Below, piece by piece: positions 57,510 to 64,000 of a DNA stretch of 64,000 nt. This DNA is from Amycolatopsis eburnea (GTDB lineage Bacteria; Actinomycetota; Actinomycetes; Mycobacteriales; Pseudonocardiaceae): the NCBI RefSeq assembly GCF_003937945.1, contig NZ_RSEC01000059.1, positions 541,422 through 605,421 on the forward strand, given 5' to 3'. Each line of letters begins with the position of its first letter. Within the stretch, counting starts at the first letter, position 1. Made by a program: the position numbers and the translations under genes. The notes beneath the pieces are model-generated. The model made no database searches and was not told where the DNA came from. It saw only the letters and a program-made list of their open reading frames with translations.

Positions 57510-59316
57510 CTCCCGCCGTTCGATCGCCACGGTCTGCCTGTCCGGCACGCTGGAGGACAAGCTGACCGCGGCCGCCCGCGCCGGGTTCGACGGGGTGGAG
57601 ATCTTCGAAAACGACCTCGTCGCCTCGTCGTGGTCGGCGAAGGAGATCGGCGAGCACTGCTCCGAGCTGGGCTTGTCGATCGACCTGTACCAGCCGTTCC
57701 GCGACTTCGAAGCGGTGCCGCCGGACGTGCTGGCCCGCAACCTCCGGCGCGCCGAGTTGAAGTTCGACGTCATGGGCCGGCTCGGCGCGGACACGATGCT
57801 GGTGTGCTCGTCGGTGTCCCCGGACGCGGTCGACGACGACGACCTCGCCGCCGAGCAGCTGCACCTACTCGCCGAACGCGCCGCGGCGCGGGGGATCCGG
57901 ATCGCCTACGAAGCGCTGGCGTGGGGCCGGTTCGTCAACACCTACGAGCATTCGTGGCGCATCGTGCGCCGCGCCGCGCACCCGGCGCTCGGGCTGTGCC
58001 TGGACAGCTTCCACATCCTGTCGCGGGGGAGCGACCCGGCCGCGATCCGCACGATCCCCGGCGAGAAGCTGTTCTTCCTGCAGCTGGCCGACGCGCCGCG
58101 GCTGCAGATGGACGTGCTGCAGTGGAGCAGGCACCACCGGCTCTTCCCCGGCCAGGGCGCGTTCGACCTGACGGCGTTCACCGGGCACGTGCTGGCGGCC
58201 GGCTACCGCGGGCCGCTGTCGCTGGAGGTGTTCAACGACGTCTTCCGCCAAGCCGACCCGGGACCCGCGGCCGTCGACGCGATGCGATCCCTGCTCGGCC
58301 TGCAGGAGACGCTCGGGGCCGCCGGGCTGCCGCCCGCTCCGGCGCTGTCCGGGCACGCGTTCGCCGAGCTGGCGGTCGACGCCGACGCGGAGGTCCGCCT
58401 CGCGGAAGCCTTGCGCGGGCTGGGTTTCACCGAGACAGGCCACCACCGGTCCAAGCCGGTCCGGTTGTGGCGCCAGGGGGACGCGCGGATTCTGCTGAAC
58501 AGCGCGGAAGCTCCGGGCGCGTCGGTCGCCGCGGTCGCCGTCGAGAGCGCCGACCCGGTCGCCTCCGCCAAGCGGGCCCAGCGGCTGCTCGCGCCGATCC
58601 TGCCGCGCAGCCACCGCGCGGACGAAGCCGACCTGTCGGCGATCGCCGCGCCCGACGGCACCTCGGTCTTCTTCTGCCGCACCGGGGCCGACACGGCGGA
58701 CAGCTGGCTCGGCGACTTCACGGAGACGTCGCCGGAGGGCGCGGGCGCCGGGGTGACCGGGATCGACCACCTGGCGCTGACCCAGCCGTTCGACCACTTC
58801 GACGAGGCGGCGCTGTTCTACCGCGCGGTGCTCGGCCTGGCGCCGGAGCCGGTGACGGAGTTCGCGGCGCCGTTCGGGCTGGTGCGCAGCCGGACGGTGG
58901 CCGACCCGTCCGGGCGCGTCCGGATCGCCCTCGAATCGGCCCTGCTCCGGCGCGGCGACTGGGCGCCGGGGGTGCGCGAGCCCCAGCGCATCGCGCTGAC
59001 GACGGGCGACGCACTGGCGAGCGCTCGCCGGATGCGCGAGCTGGGCGCGCCCCTGCTCGAAATCCCCGGCAACTACTACGACGACCTCGACGCCCGTCTG
59101 GCCCCGGAGCCTTCGCTGCTGGCGGCGTTGCGAGAGGAGTCGGTGCTGTACGACCGGGACGAGCACGGCGAGCTGCTGCACTTCTTCACGGTGGTGCTGG
59201 GCGGCCGCGTCATCTTCGAGGTGGTGCAGCGGATCGGCGGCTACGCCGGCGACGGCGCGGCGAACTCCCCGGTCCGGATGGCCGCCCACCGGCGGCAGCG
59301 CGCGGCTGCGGCGTAG
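57496..59316 (+). CDS. 3-Dehydroshikimate dehydratase (QuiC type) with HPPD-like C-terminal domain
   Basis: Converts 3-dehydroshikimate to protocatechuate. The 606-residue protein has an N-terminal xylose-isomerase-like barrel (1-290) with metal residues Glu139, Asp170, Gln196 and Glu244, matching with a constant offset of five the QuiC1 ligands I recall (134, 165, 191, 239). The C-terminal half (about 405-606) is HPPD/VOC-like; it keeps His in G-I-D-H-L-A-L and Glu in F-E-V-V-Q-R, but the middle His of the Q-H-I-A-L motif is Arg (Q-R-I-A-L), so dioxygenase activity is unlikely. Confidence 0.92.
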   Translation: MSSTDSRRSIATVCLSGTLEDKLTAAARAGFDGVEIFENDLVASSWSAKEIGEHCSELGLSIDLYQPFRDFEAVPPDVLARNLRRAELKFDVMGRLGADTMLVCSSVSPDAVDDDDLAAEQLHLLAERAAARGIRIAYEALAWGRFVNTYEHSWRIVRRAAHPALGLCLDSFHILSRGSDPAAIRTIPGEKLFFLQLADAPRLQMDVLQWSRHHRLFPGQGAFDLTAFTGHVLAAGYRGPLSLEVFNDVFRQADPGPAAVDAMRSLLGLQETLGAAGLPPAPALSGHAFAELAVDADAEVRLAEALRGLGFTETGHHRSKPVRLWRQGDARILLNSAEAPGASVAAVAVESADPVASAKRAQRLLAPILPRSHRADEADLSAIAAPDGTSVFFCRTGADTADSWLGDFTETSPEGAGAGVTGIDHLALTQPFDHFDEAALFYRAVLGLAPEPVTEFAAPFGLVRSRTVADPSGRVRIALESALLRRGDWAPGVREPQRIALTTGDALASARRMRELGAPLLEIPGNYYDDLDARLAPEPSLLAALREESVLYDRDEHGELLHFFTVVLGGRVIFEVVQRIGGYAGDGAANSPVRMAAHRRQRAAAA

Positions 59317-59328
59317 CCGCGGGGGACG

Positions 59329-60210
59329 TCAGCCCGGCGCGGAGTGGGCGAGCACCGGCTCGCGTGCCCCGCTGCGTTCGGCGCCGACGCCGGCTGCCAC
59401 GACGAACAGGACCCCGGCCACCGCGCCGGGGTTCGGGACCTGGTGCAGCACGACGAAGCCGATCGTCAGCGCGATGGCCGGCTCCAGGCTCATCAGCGTG
59501 CCGAACGCCGAGGCGTTCAGCCGGCGCAGGGCGAGCATTTCCAGGCTGAACGGGATCACCGGCAGCAGCACCGCGAGCCCGAGGCCGGCGAGGACCAGCT
59601 CCCAGGTCAGGTGCCCGAAGGCGTCCGGCTCGACGGCGAGCGTCGCCACGATCCCCGCCACCGGCATCGACACGGCGAGCCCGCGCACGCCCGCCACCTC
59701 GTCGCCGACCCGCTGCGTCAGCAGGATGTAGGCCGCCCAGCACACCGCGGACGCGAGCGCGTAGCCGACGCCCAGCAGATCGGCGCCGCCCCGCCACGGT
59801 TCGGTCAGCAGGAGCACGCCGGCCGCGGCGAGGACCGGCCACAGCTTCTTGCCACCGCGCCCGCGCGTCACGGCGACGGTGAGCGGCCCGAGGAACTCCA
59901 GCGCGCTCGCCGTGCCGAGCGGCAACCGGGCGACCGCCTGCATGAACAGCACGGTCATGCCCGCGGTGACCACGCCGAGGCCGCAGCAGGCGAGGAAGGT
60001 GCTCCGCCGGAACGACGACGGCCGCGGCCGGACCAGCACGAGCAGCAGCACGCCGGCCCACGCCAGGCGGAGCCACGCCGCCCCCTCGGGGCCGAGGCGG
60101 TCGAACAGGCCGACGGACACGGCGAGACCGAGCTGGACGCAGAGCATGGCGGCGACCGCGAAGGCCGCGCCGGCACGGGTGGAGGACAGCACGGGCCGAG
60201 CAAAGCCCAT
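59329..60210 (-). CDS. EamA/DMT-superfamily transporter (RhtA-like)
   Basis: A 293-residue protein with ten hydrophobic helices arranged as two EamA repeats (first half ending near L-L-L-T-E-P-W, second containing P-V-I-P-F-S-L-E-M-L-A-L-R-R and S-L-E-P-A-I-A). RhtA-type members export threonine, homoserine or related metabolites. The ATG at 60210 is preferred, but a GTG two codons upstream is equally possible; neither has a strong ribosome binding site. Divergent from a LysR gene with a LysR box between. Confidence 0.88.
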   Translation of the reverse strand: MGFARPVLSSTRAGAAFAVAAMLCVQLGLAVSVGLFDRLGPEGAAWLRLAWAGVLLLVLVRPRPSSFRRSTFLACCGLGVVTAGMTVLFMQAVARLPLGTASALEFLGPLTVAVTRGRGGKKLWPVLAAAGVLLLTEPWRGGADLLGVGYALASAVCWAAYILLTQRVGDEVAGVRGLAVSMPVAGIVATLAVEPDAFGHLTWELVLAGLGLAVLLPVIPFSLEMLALRRLNASAFGTLMSLEPAIALTIGFVVLHQVPNPGAVAGVLFVVAAGVGAERSGAREPVLAHSAPG

Positions 60211-60222
60211 CCCCACCGTTCG

Positions 60223-60245
60223 CGTCCACGTGCCGATCGTGGACG
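60223..60245. promoter_or_regulatory. LysR box between exporter and regulator genes
   Basis: CGTCCACG-N7-CGTGGACG is a perfect 8-base-arm inverted repeat. gatcgtggac also repeats directly at 60235-60244 and 60257-60266 (22-base period, two helical turns), so a LysR tetramer could cover both promoters. Confidence 0.65.
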
Positions 60246-60275
60246 TACCGTTCGCGGATCGTGGACAATTACGGG

Positions 60276-61166
60276 ATGGACACCCGCAGGCTGCAGTTCC
60301 TCCTCGAACTGTCGCGGCACGGCTCGATGCGCGCGGTCGCGGATGTGCTCGGCACCACGACGTCCACGGTCTCGCAGCAGATCGCGACGCTGGCGAAGGA
60401 AACCGGCGCGCCGCTGCTCGAACCGGACGGCCGGCGCGTGCGGCTCACCCCCGCGGGACGGCGGCTGGCCGAGCACGCCGTGACGATCCTCGCCGCGGTG
60501 GAGGCCGCTCGCGCCGCACTCGACCCCGGCGCCGAGCCGGCGGGCACCGTCCGCGTCGCGGGGTTCGCCACGGCCGTCCGGCGCTCCGTCCTGCCCGCGG
60601 CGACCGCGCTCGCCGCGCACCACCCGCGAGTCGAGCTGCGGATCAGCGAGTACGAACCGCAGGAGGCGTTCGCGGCGCTGCTGGCCGACGACATCGACCT
60701 CGCCCTCACCTACGACTACGACCTCGCCCCGGCGAGCGTCGACCCCGCGCTCACGGTGAGTCCACTGTGGACCGCGCACTGGGGCCTCGCCGTCCCGGCC
60801 GCCGACGCCGGGCTCGCCCGCGCCGGCGGCACGGTGGCGGTGTTCGAGGCGTTCCGCGACCACGGCTGGATCGTCAACTCCCGCAACACCGCCGACGAGG
60901 ACGTCGTCCGCAGGCTGGCGTCGATGGCCGGGTTCACCCCGCGCGTGACGCACCGCGCGGACAGCTTGGAATTGGTGGAGGACCTGATCACGACGGGCCC
61001 GGCGCCGTCGGTCGGCCTGCTGCCGGCGGGCCGGGCGGTGCAGCCCGGGGTCGCGTTGCTGCCACTGGCCGGGCCGGACGTGCGGCAGCGGGCGTTCGCG
61101 TGCACCCGGCGCGGGCGGGAGGCGTGGCCGCCGTTGGCGCTGGTGCTGGGCTTGCTGGCGCGCTGA
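60276..61166 (+). CDS. LysR-family regulator
   Basis: A 296-residue regulator. The N-terminal helix-turn-helix shows L-Q-F-L-L-E-L-S-R-H-G-S-M-R-A-V-A and T-T-S-T-V-S-Q-Q-I-A-T-L; the effector domain follows (V-R-V-A-G-F-A-T-A, then L-A-D-D-I-D-L-A-L-T-Y-D-Y). Divergent from the EamA exporter, which it probably controls, as in ArgP/LysE-type pairs. The ATG at 60276 begins LysR homology; there is little ribosome binding site. Confidence 0.9.
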   Translation: MDTRRLQFLLELSRHGSMRAVADVLGTTTSTVSQQIATLAKETGAPLLEPDGRRVRLTPAGRRLAEHAVTILAAVEAARAALDPGAEPAGTVRVAGFATAVRRSVLPAATALAAHHPRVELRISEYEPQEAFAALLADDIDLALTYDYDLAPASVDPALTVSPLWTAHWGLAVPAADAGLARAGGTVAVFEAFRDHGWIVNSRNTADEDVVRRLASMAGFTPRVTHRADSLELVEDLITTGPAPSVGLLPAGRAVQPGVALLPLAGPDVRQRAFACTRRGREAWPPLALVLGLLAR

Positions 61167-61289
61167 GGCCTTGTGGTGCGAACACCCCACAGCGTGGTGC
61201 TCGCCACCGCATTAACGTGCGGGACGGTGAATCGCGGACTGCCCGCGGATTCCGGGTCTCACCTCCCTCGCCCGAAAGGTGTTCCTGTC

Positions 61290-62036
61290 ATGCGCATTCG
61301 TCTTGTGCTGCCCTTGCTCGCGCTGCTGGCCGCGTTCGGCACGGCGGCGGCCGCCCCGGTCGCGGCCGATCCGGTGCAGGTGATGGCCGCTTCCGACGCC
61401 TGTTACTCGTGGGGGCGCACGCTGGCGCAAGGGGCGTCCGGCGAAGACGTCCGCCAGCTGCAGATCCGGGTCTCGGGTTACCCGGGCTACGGCGGGGTCC
61501 TGGCCCTCGACGGCCAGTTCGGGCCGGGCACCAAGGCCGCGGTCACCCGCTTCCAGCAGGCCTACGGGCTCGCCGCGGACGGCATCGCCGGGCCGGCGAC
61601 GTTCGGGAAGATCTACCAGCTGCAGGACGACGACTGCACGCCGGTCAACTTCACCTACGCGGAACTGAACCGCTGCAACTCGGACTGGTCGGGCGGCAAC
61701 GTCCCCGCCGCGACCGCCAAGGCCAACGCGCTGGTGTCGATGTGGAAGCTGCAGGCGATGCGGCACGCCATGGGCGACCGCCCGATCGTGGTCAACGGCG
61801 GCTTCCGCAGCGTCGCCTGCAACAACGCGGTCGGCGGCGCGGCCGCCAGCCGCCACCTCTACGGCGACGCGGTCGACCTCGGCGCCGGGACGCAGGGCTT
61901 CTGCGGACTGGCGCGGGAGGCCCGCAACCACGGCTTCGCCGAGATCCTCGGCCCGGGCTACCCGGACCACAGCGACCACACCCACGTGGCGCACCGCTCG
62001 ACCCGCTTCTGGTCGGCATCCTCCTGCGGAATCTGA
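61290..62036 (+). CDS. Secreted zinc D-Ala-D-Ala carboxypeptidase with peptidoglycan-binding domain
   Basis: A 248-residue exported murein hydrolase. Signal peptide to about residue 27, PG_binding_1 domain (about 40-105; V-R-Q-L-Q-I-R-V-S-G-Y, D-G-x-F-G-P-G-T-K-A-A-V), then an M15 peptidase domain with zinc motif S-R-H-L-Y-G-D-A-V-D-L-G and H-T-H-V-A-H. The layout matches the Streptomyces albus G enzyme. GAAAGGTG precedes the ATG. Acts on cell-wall stem peptides outside the membrane. Confidence 0.92.
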   Translation: MRIRLVLPLLALLAAFGTAAAAPVAADPVQVMAASDACYSWGRTLAQGASGEDVRQLQIRVSGYPGYGGVLALDGQFGPGTKAAVTRFQQAYGLAADGIAGPATFGKIYQLQDDDCTPVNFTYAELNRCNSDWSGGNVPAATAKANALVSMWKLQAMRHAMGDRPIVVNGGFRSVACNNAVGGAAASRHLYGDAVDLGAGTQGFCGLAREARNHGFAEILGPGYPDHSDHTHVAHRSTRFWSASSCGI

Positions 62037-62044
62037 CGCTCGAA

Positions 62045-62099
62045 TGCCGTCAAGGCCACCTTACGGGCGTCAGACGCCCGTAAGGTGGCCTTGACGGCA
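62045..62099. repeat. Dispersed palindromic repeat, family A, copy 3
   Basis: Perfect 27-base arms (62045-62071, 62073-62099) around a central A. It almost fills the 65-base gap between the convergent carboxypeptidase and nitroreductase genes, the strongest case in the window for a bidirectional terminator role. Confidence 0.9.
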
Positions 62100-62101
62100 C
62101 G

Positions 62102-62515
62102 TCAGCGGCGGACCAGTTCGACGACCGGGATGAGGCGGTCGACGTTGGCCTGGTATTCGCCGAACTGGGGACGCTTCTCGACGTTCTTGGCGTAGATCTC
62201 GTCCCGCTCGGGGCCCGTGATTTCGGTCGCCCGCACGGGGAACGTCTCGGTGCCGAGTTCGACGGTCACGTCGGGGTGGGCCATCAGGTTGTAGTACCAG
62301 CCCGGGTTCTCCGGCAGGCCGGCCTTGCTGGCGAAGACGAACAGGCGCTCGCCCTCGGCGTAGCAAGCCAGCGGGGAAACGCGCTCGACGCCCGACTTGG
62401 CACCGAAGTGGTGCACCAGGATGAGGGTTTCCCCGGCGAACCCACCGCTGAGCTCGCCGCCGTTGGCGCGGTACTCGTCGATGACTTTGGCGTTGATCTC
62501 GTCGAAATCGGGCAT
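62102..62515 (-). CDS. Deazaflavin (F420)-dependent nitroreductase family protein
   Basis: A 137-residue DDN-like split-barrel protein: L-I-L-V-H-H-F-G-A-K-S-G, P-L-A-C-Y, F-V-F-A-S-K-A-G-L-P-E-N-P-G-W-Y-Y-N-L and the late G-P-E-R-D-E-I-Y. Mycobacterial homologues use F420H2 to reduce quinones or nitroimidazoles. AAAGGGAGCC precedes the ATG at 62515. Stand-alone gene. Confidence 0.9.
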   Translation of the reverse strand: MPDFDEINAKVIDEYRANGGELSGGFAGETLILVHHFGAKSGVERVSPLACYAEGERLFVFASKAGLPENPGWYYNLMAHPDVTVELGTETFPVRATEITGPERDEIYAKNVEKRPQFGEYQANVDRLIPVVELVRR

Positions 62516-62572
62516 GGCTCCCTTTCTCAATACCGCGGTGTCACCGCCAGCCTATCGGGGGCCGCCGGATTT

Positions 62573-63106
62573 TCAGGCCGCCGTTTCGGCGGTGGCGGTC
62601 AAGACAGCACGACCGAGGATGTGGCCCGCCATCGTGAAGCCGAGGACGGCCGGCGTGGTGTCGGCCGGGACGCCGATGGTGTCGACGTCGAGGGCGTGCA
62701 CCACGACGAAGTAGCGGTGCGGGCCGTGCCCGGCGGGCGGGGCGGCGCCCAGGTAGCGGGGCGCGCGGGCGTCGTTGGGCAGCTGGAAGGCGCCCGCCGG
62801 CAGGCCGGAGCCGGTGTCGTCGCCGGCACCCTCCGGCAGTTCCGCGACGCTCGCCGGGATGTCGGCGACCGCCCAGTGCCAGAACCCGGAGCCGGTGGGG
62901 GCGTCGGGGTCGTAGACGGTGACGGCGTAGCTCTTGGTGCCTTCCGGCGCGCCGCTCCAGCTCAGCTGCGGGGAGCGGTCTTCGCCGCCCGGGACCCCCG
63001 AAGAGAACTGCGCGCGGGGCCAGGCGGCGCCGTCGGCGACCGTGCTGCTGGTGACGGAGAAAGCGGCGGCTTCGGGGAGGCGGGCGAACGGGTCGTTGAC
63101 GGTCAT
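62573..63106 (-). CDS. YbhB/YbcL-type phosphatidylethanolamine-binding (PEBP) family protein
   Basis: A 177-residue PEBP/RKIP-like protein with the ligand-site segment V-Y-D-P-D-A-P-T-G-S-G-F-W-H-W and G-P-H-R-Y-F. The cellular role of bacterial members is unclear. GGAAGGA precedes the ATG at 63106. It is divergent from a GntR gene, with an ATAATCGATTAT palindrome between, so the GntR protein probably controls it. Confidence 0.9.
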   Translation of the reverse strand: MTVNDPFARLPEAAAFSVTSSTVADGAAWPRAQFSSGVPGGEDRSPQLSWSGAPEGTKSYAVTVYDPDAPTGSGFWHWAVADIPASVAELPEGAGDDTGSGLPAGAFQLPNDARAPRYLGAAPPAGHGPHRYFVVVHALDVDTIGVPADTTPAVLGFTMAGHILGRAVLTATAETAA

Positions 63107-63147
63107 CGGAGTCCTTCCAGGTGTTCGTGTCATCGATGATCGTACAG

Positions 63148-63159
63148 ATAATCGATTAT
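63148..63159. promoter_or_regulatory. GntR operator candidate
   Basis: ATAATCGATTAT is a perfect 12-base palindrome, AT-rich against the background, 26 bases before the gntR ATG and in the divergent promoter region with the PEBP gene. TATGCT at 63173-63178 may be the gntR -10. Confidence 0.6.
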
Positions 63160-63184
63160 TGACCGCAACATCTATGCTGCGGTC

Positions 63185-63826
63185 ATGGGACAGATGCTGT
63201 CGGAGCAGGTCTACGCACACCTGCGGGACGCGATCATGCGCGGTGACTACGCCCCCGGCGAGCCGCTCAAGCCGCAGGACCTCGCCCGCGACCAGGGCGT
63301 GAGCCTGGCCGTCGTGCGCGAGGCGCTCGTGCGGGTGGTCGGCGAGGGCCTGGCCGACCGGCTGCCCAACCGCGGCTTCGCCGTCCCGGAGTTCTCCGAC
63401 CGGCGCTGGCAGGAGATCACGGAGGCACGCCGGACGGTCGAGCCGGTCGTGCTGCGCCTGTCCGTGGAGCGCGGCGACGTCGACTGGGAGGCCCGTGTGC
63501 GCGCCGCGCACCACCGCCTGGCCCGCACCGAGCCGTACGCGCCGGGCGAAGGCGAGCACTACACCGCCGCGTGGGCCGAAGCCCACCGCGTCTTCCACCG
63601 CACCCTGCTGGAGGGCTGCGGCAACGCGGCCCTGCTCGACACGTTCGACCGGATGTGGGCGGCGAGCGAGCTCGCCCGCCGTTGGTCGGCCCTGCGCGCC
63701 CCGGACCGGGACGCCGTCGGTGAGCACCGCGGGCTGGAGGAGGCGGCATTGAACCGCGACGCCGAAAAGGCAGCCGAGCTGCTGGCCCGCCACCTCACGC
63801 TGACCGCGGCGGCGCTCGACGGCTGA
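63185..63826 (+). CDS. GntR-family regulator, FadR/FCD subfamily
   Basis: A 213-residue regulator: winged helix at 1-70 (S-E-Q-V-Y-A-H-L-R-D-A-I, G-V-S-L-A-V-V-R-E-A-L-V-R, N-R-G-F-A-V) and an all-helical FCD domain with metal-type His residues (A-H-R-V-F-H-R-T-L-L, R-H-L-T-L). FCD ligands are usually small organic acids. Divergent from the PEBP gene. Confidence 0.9.
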   Translation: MGQMLSEQVYAHLRDAIMRGDYAPGEPLKPQDLARDQGVSLAVVREALVRVVGEGLADRLPNRGFAVPEFSDRRWQEITEARRTVEPVVLRLSVERGDVDWEARVRAAHHRLARTEPYAPGEGEHYTAAWAEAHRVFHRTLLEGCGNAALLDTFDRMWAASELARRWSALRAPDRDAVGEHRGLEEAALNRDAEKAAELLARHLTLTAAALDG

Positions 63827-63832
63827 GGTTCC

Positions 63833-64000
63833 TCAGCCCGTGGCGGCAGTGCGCGCGTCCCGGTGATCGGGCCGGACCGCCGGGCGCACGACGGACACCG
63901 GAGTCACGACGACCACCAGCCGCACCACAGCCGAGCCCGTGGGGCCCGGCGACACGACCACCTTCGTCACCGTCACCTCGGCCGTGTACAGCTCCACCCC
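63833..64000 (-). CDS. C-terminal end of an unidentified gene, partial
   Basis: The last 55 codons of an open frame that enters from the right edge, ending at TGA (63835-63833). The codons are GC3-rich like real genes here. The peptide is Val/Thr-rich (L-Y-T-A-E-V-T-V-T-K, V-V-R-L-V-V-V-V-T) with a charged tail. Too little is present to name a family. Confidence 0.5.
   Translation of the reverse strand, partial: GVELYTAEVTVTKVVVSPGPTGSAVVRLVVVVTPVSVVRPAVRPDHRDARTAATG

Noticed and set aside
1..64000. tRNA, rRNA, riboswitch, prophage, insertion sequence or attachment site
   Set aside because: I saw no transposase or integrase motifs, no target-site-flanked inverted repeats and no recognisable structured RNA. 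A covariance-model search would be needed to exclude small RNAs.

Overview
The window reads as chromosome of a high-GC, GC3-rich actinomycete, most likely a Pseudonocardiaceae member close to Amycolatopsis. The evidence is the codon use, GTG and TTG starts, many 4-base start/stop overlaps, plant-polysaccharide hydrolases with ricin or CBM2 modules, a DivIVA-like/DUF6292-like/Hsp20 locus and dispersed intergenic palindromes. I see no rRNA, tRNA, CRISPR array, transposase, phage gene or integration site. Genus placement is inference from memory.

Layout. 1-2.0 kb: end of a lectin-bearing secreted protein and a GH62 arabinofuranosidase, converging on a palindrome-rich gap. 2.1-5.1 kb: TetR/NmrA-type reductase pair, MerR regulator, quinone reductase. 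5.3-7.4 kb: DivIVA-like, DUF6292-like and Hsp20 genes divergent from an Hsp18-type regulator. 7.5-15.0 kb: MFS transporter and LysR regulator divergent from a five-gene aromatic ring-cleavage cluster (cyclase, flavin monooxygenase, extradiol dioxygenase, FAH hydrolase, C-C hydrolase). 15.1-16.4 kb: GH10 xylanase. 16.6-28.1 kb: PaaX-family regulator divergent from a ten-gene operon (amino-acid-type ABC transporter, CapA metallophosphatase, CoA-transferase, two 2-hydroxyacyl-CoA dehydratase-like subunits, second binding lipoprotein, two secreted alpha/beta hydrolases). 28.2-32.6 kb: ECF41/SigJ-like sigma factor, SnoaL partner, cupin, two paralogous NmrA-type reductases and a ferritin-like protein, joined by three look-alike ECF promoters. 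32.7-37.8 kb: a frameshifted small gene, an SDR without the usual catalytic Tyr, and an SNF2 helicase/SWIM protein pair. 37.8-46.6 kb: six-gene minus-strand operon (TPP enzyme, enolase-superfamily dehydratase, FAD/Fe-S dehydrogenase, small membrane protein, SDR, GH15). 46.7-50.2 kb: MarR regulator and a molybdopterin oxidoreductase that lacks its N-terminal Fe-S cysteines. 50.3-53.6 kb: small ECF sigma factor, anti-sigma-like membrane protein, lipoprotein, RDD protein. 53.7-59.3 kb: shikimate/quinate catabolic cluster (MHS transporter, metallo-beta-lactamase fold enzyme, TetR, shikimate dehydrogenase, 3-dehydroshikimate dehydratase). 59.3-64.0 kb: EamA exporter/LysR pair, secreted D-Ala-D-Ala carboxypeptidase, DDN-like nitroreductase, PEBP protein, GntR regulator and the end of an unknown gene.

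How the genes work together. Most of the window is catabolic and scavenging equipment with local one-component regulators: plant cell-wall hydrolysis, quinate/shikimate to protocatechuate, meta-cleavage of an unidentified aromatic, and uptake plus CoA-linked processing of an unidentified acid. The best candidate for an undescribed system is the PaaX-linked operon at 17.7-28.1 kb. It pairs a CoA-transferase with both subunits of an enzyme family known from strict anaerobes, but the subunits appear to have lost most of the Fe-S cysteines and no ATP-dependent activator is present. The ECF41 regulon at 28.1-32.6 kb, with an inverted repeat that creates two divergent sigma promoters, is the clearest regulatory circuit.
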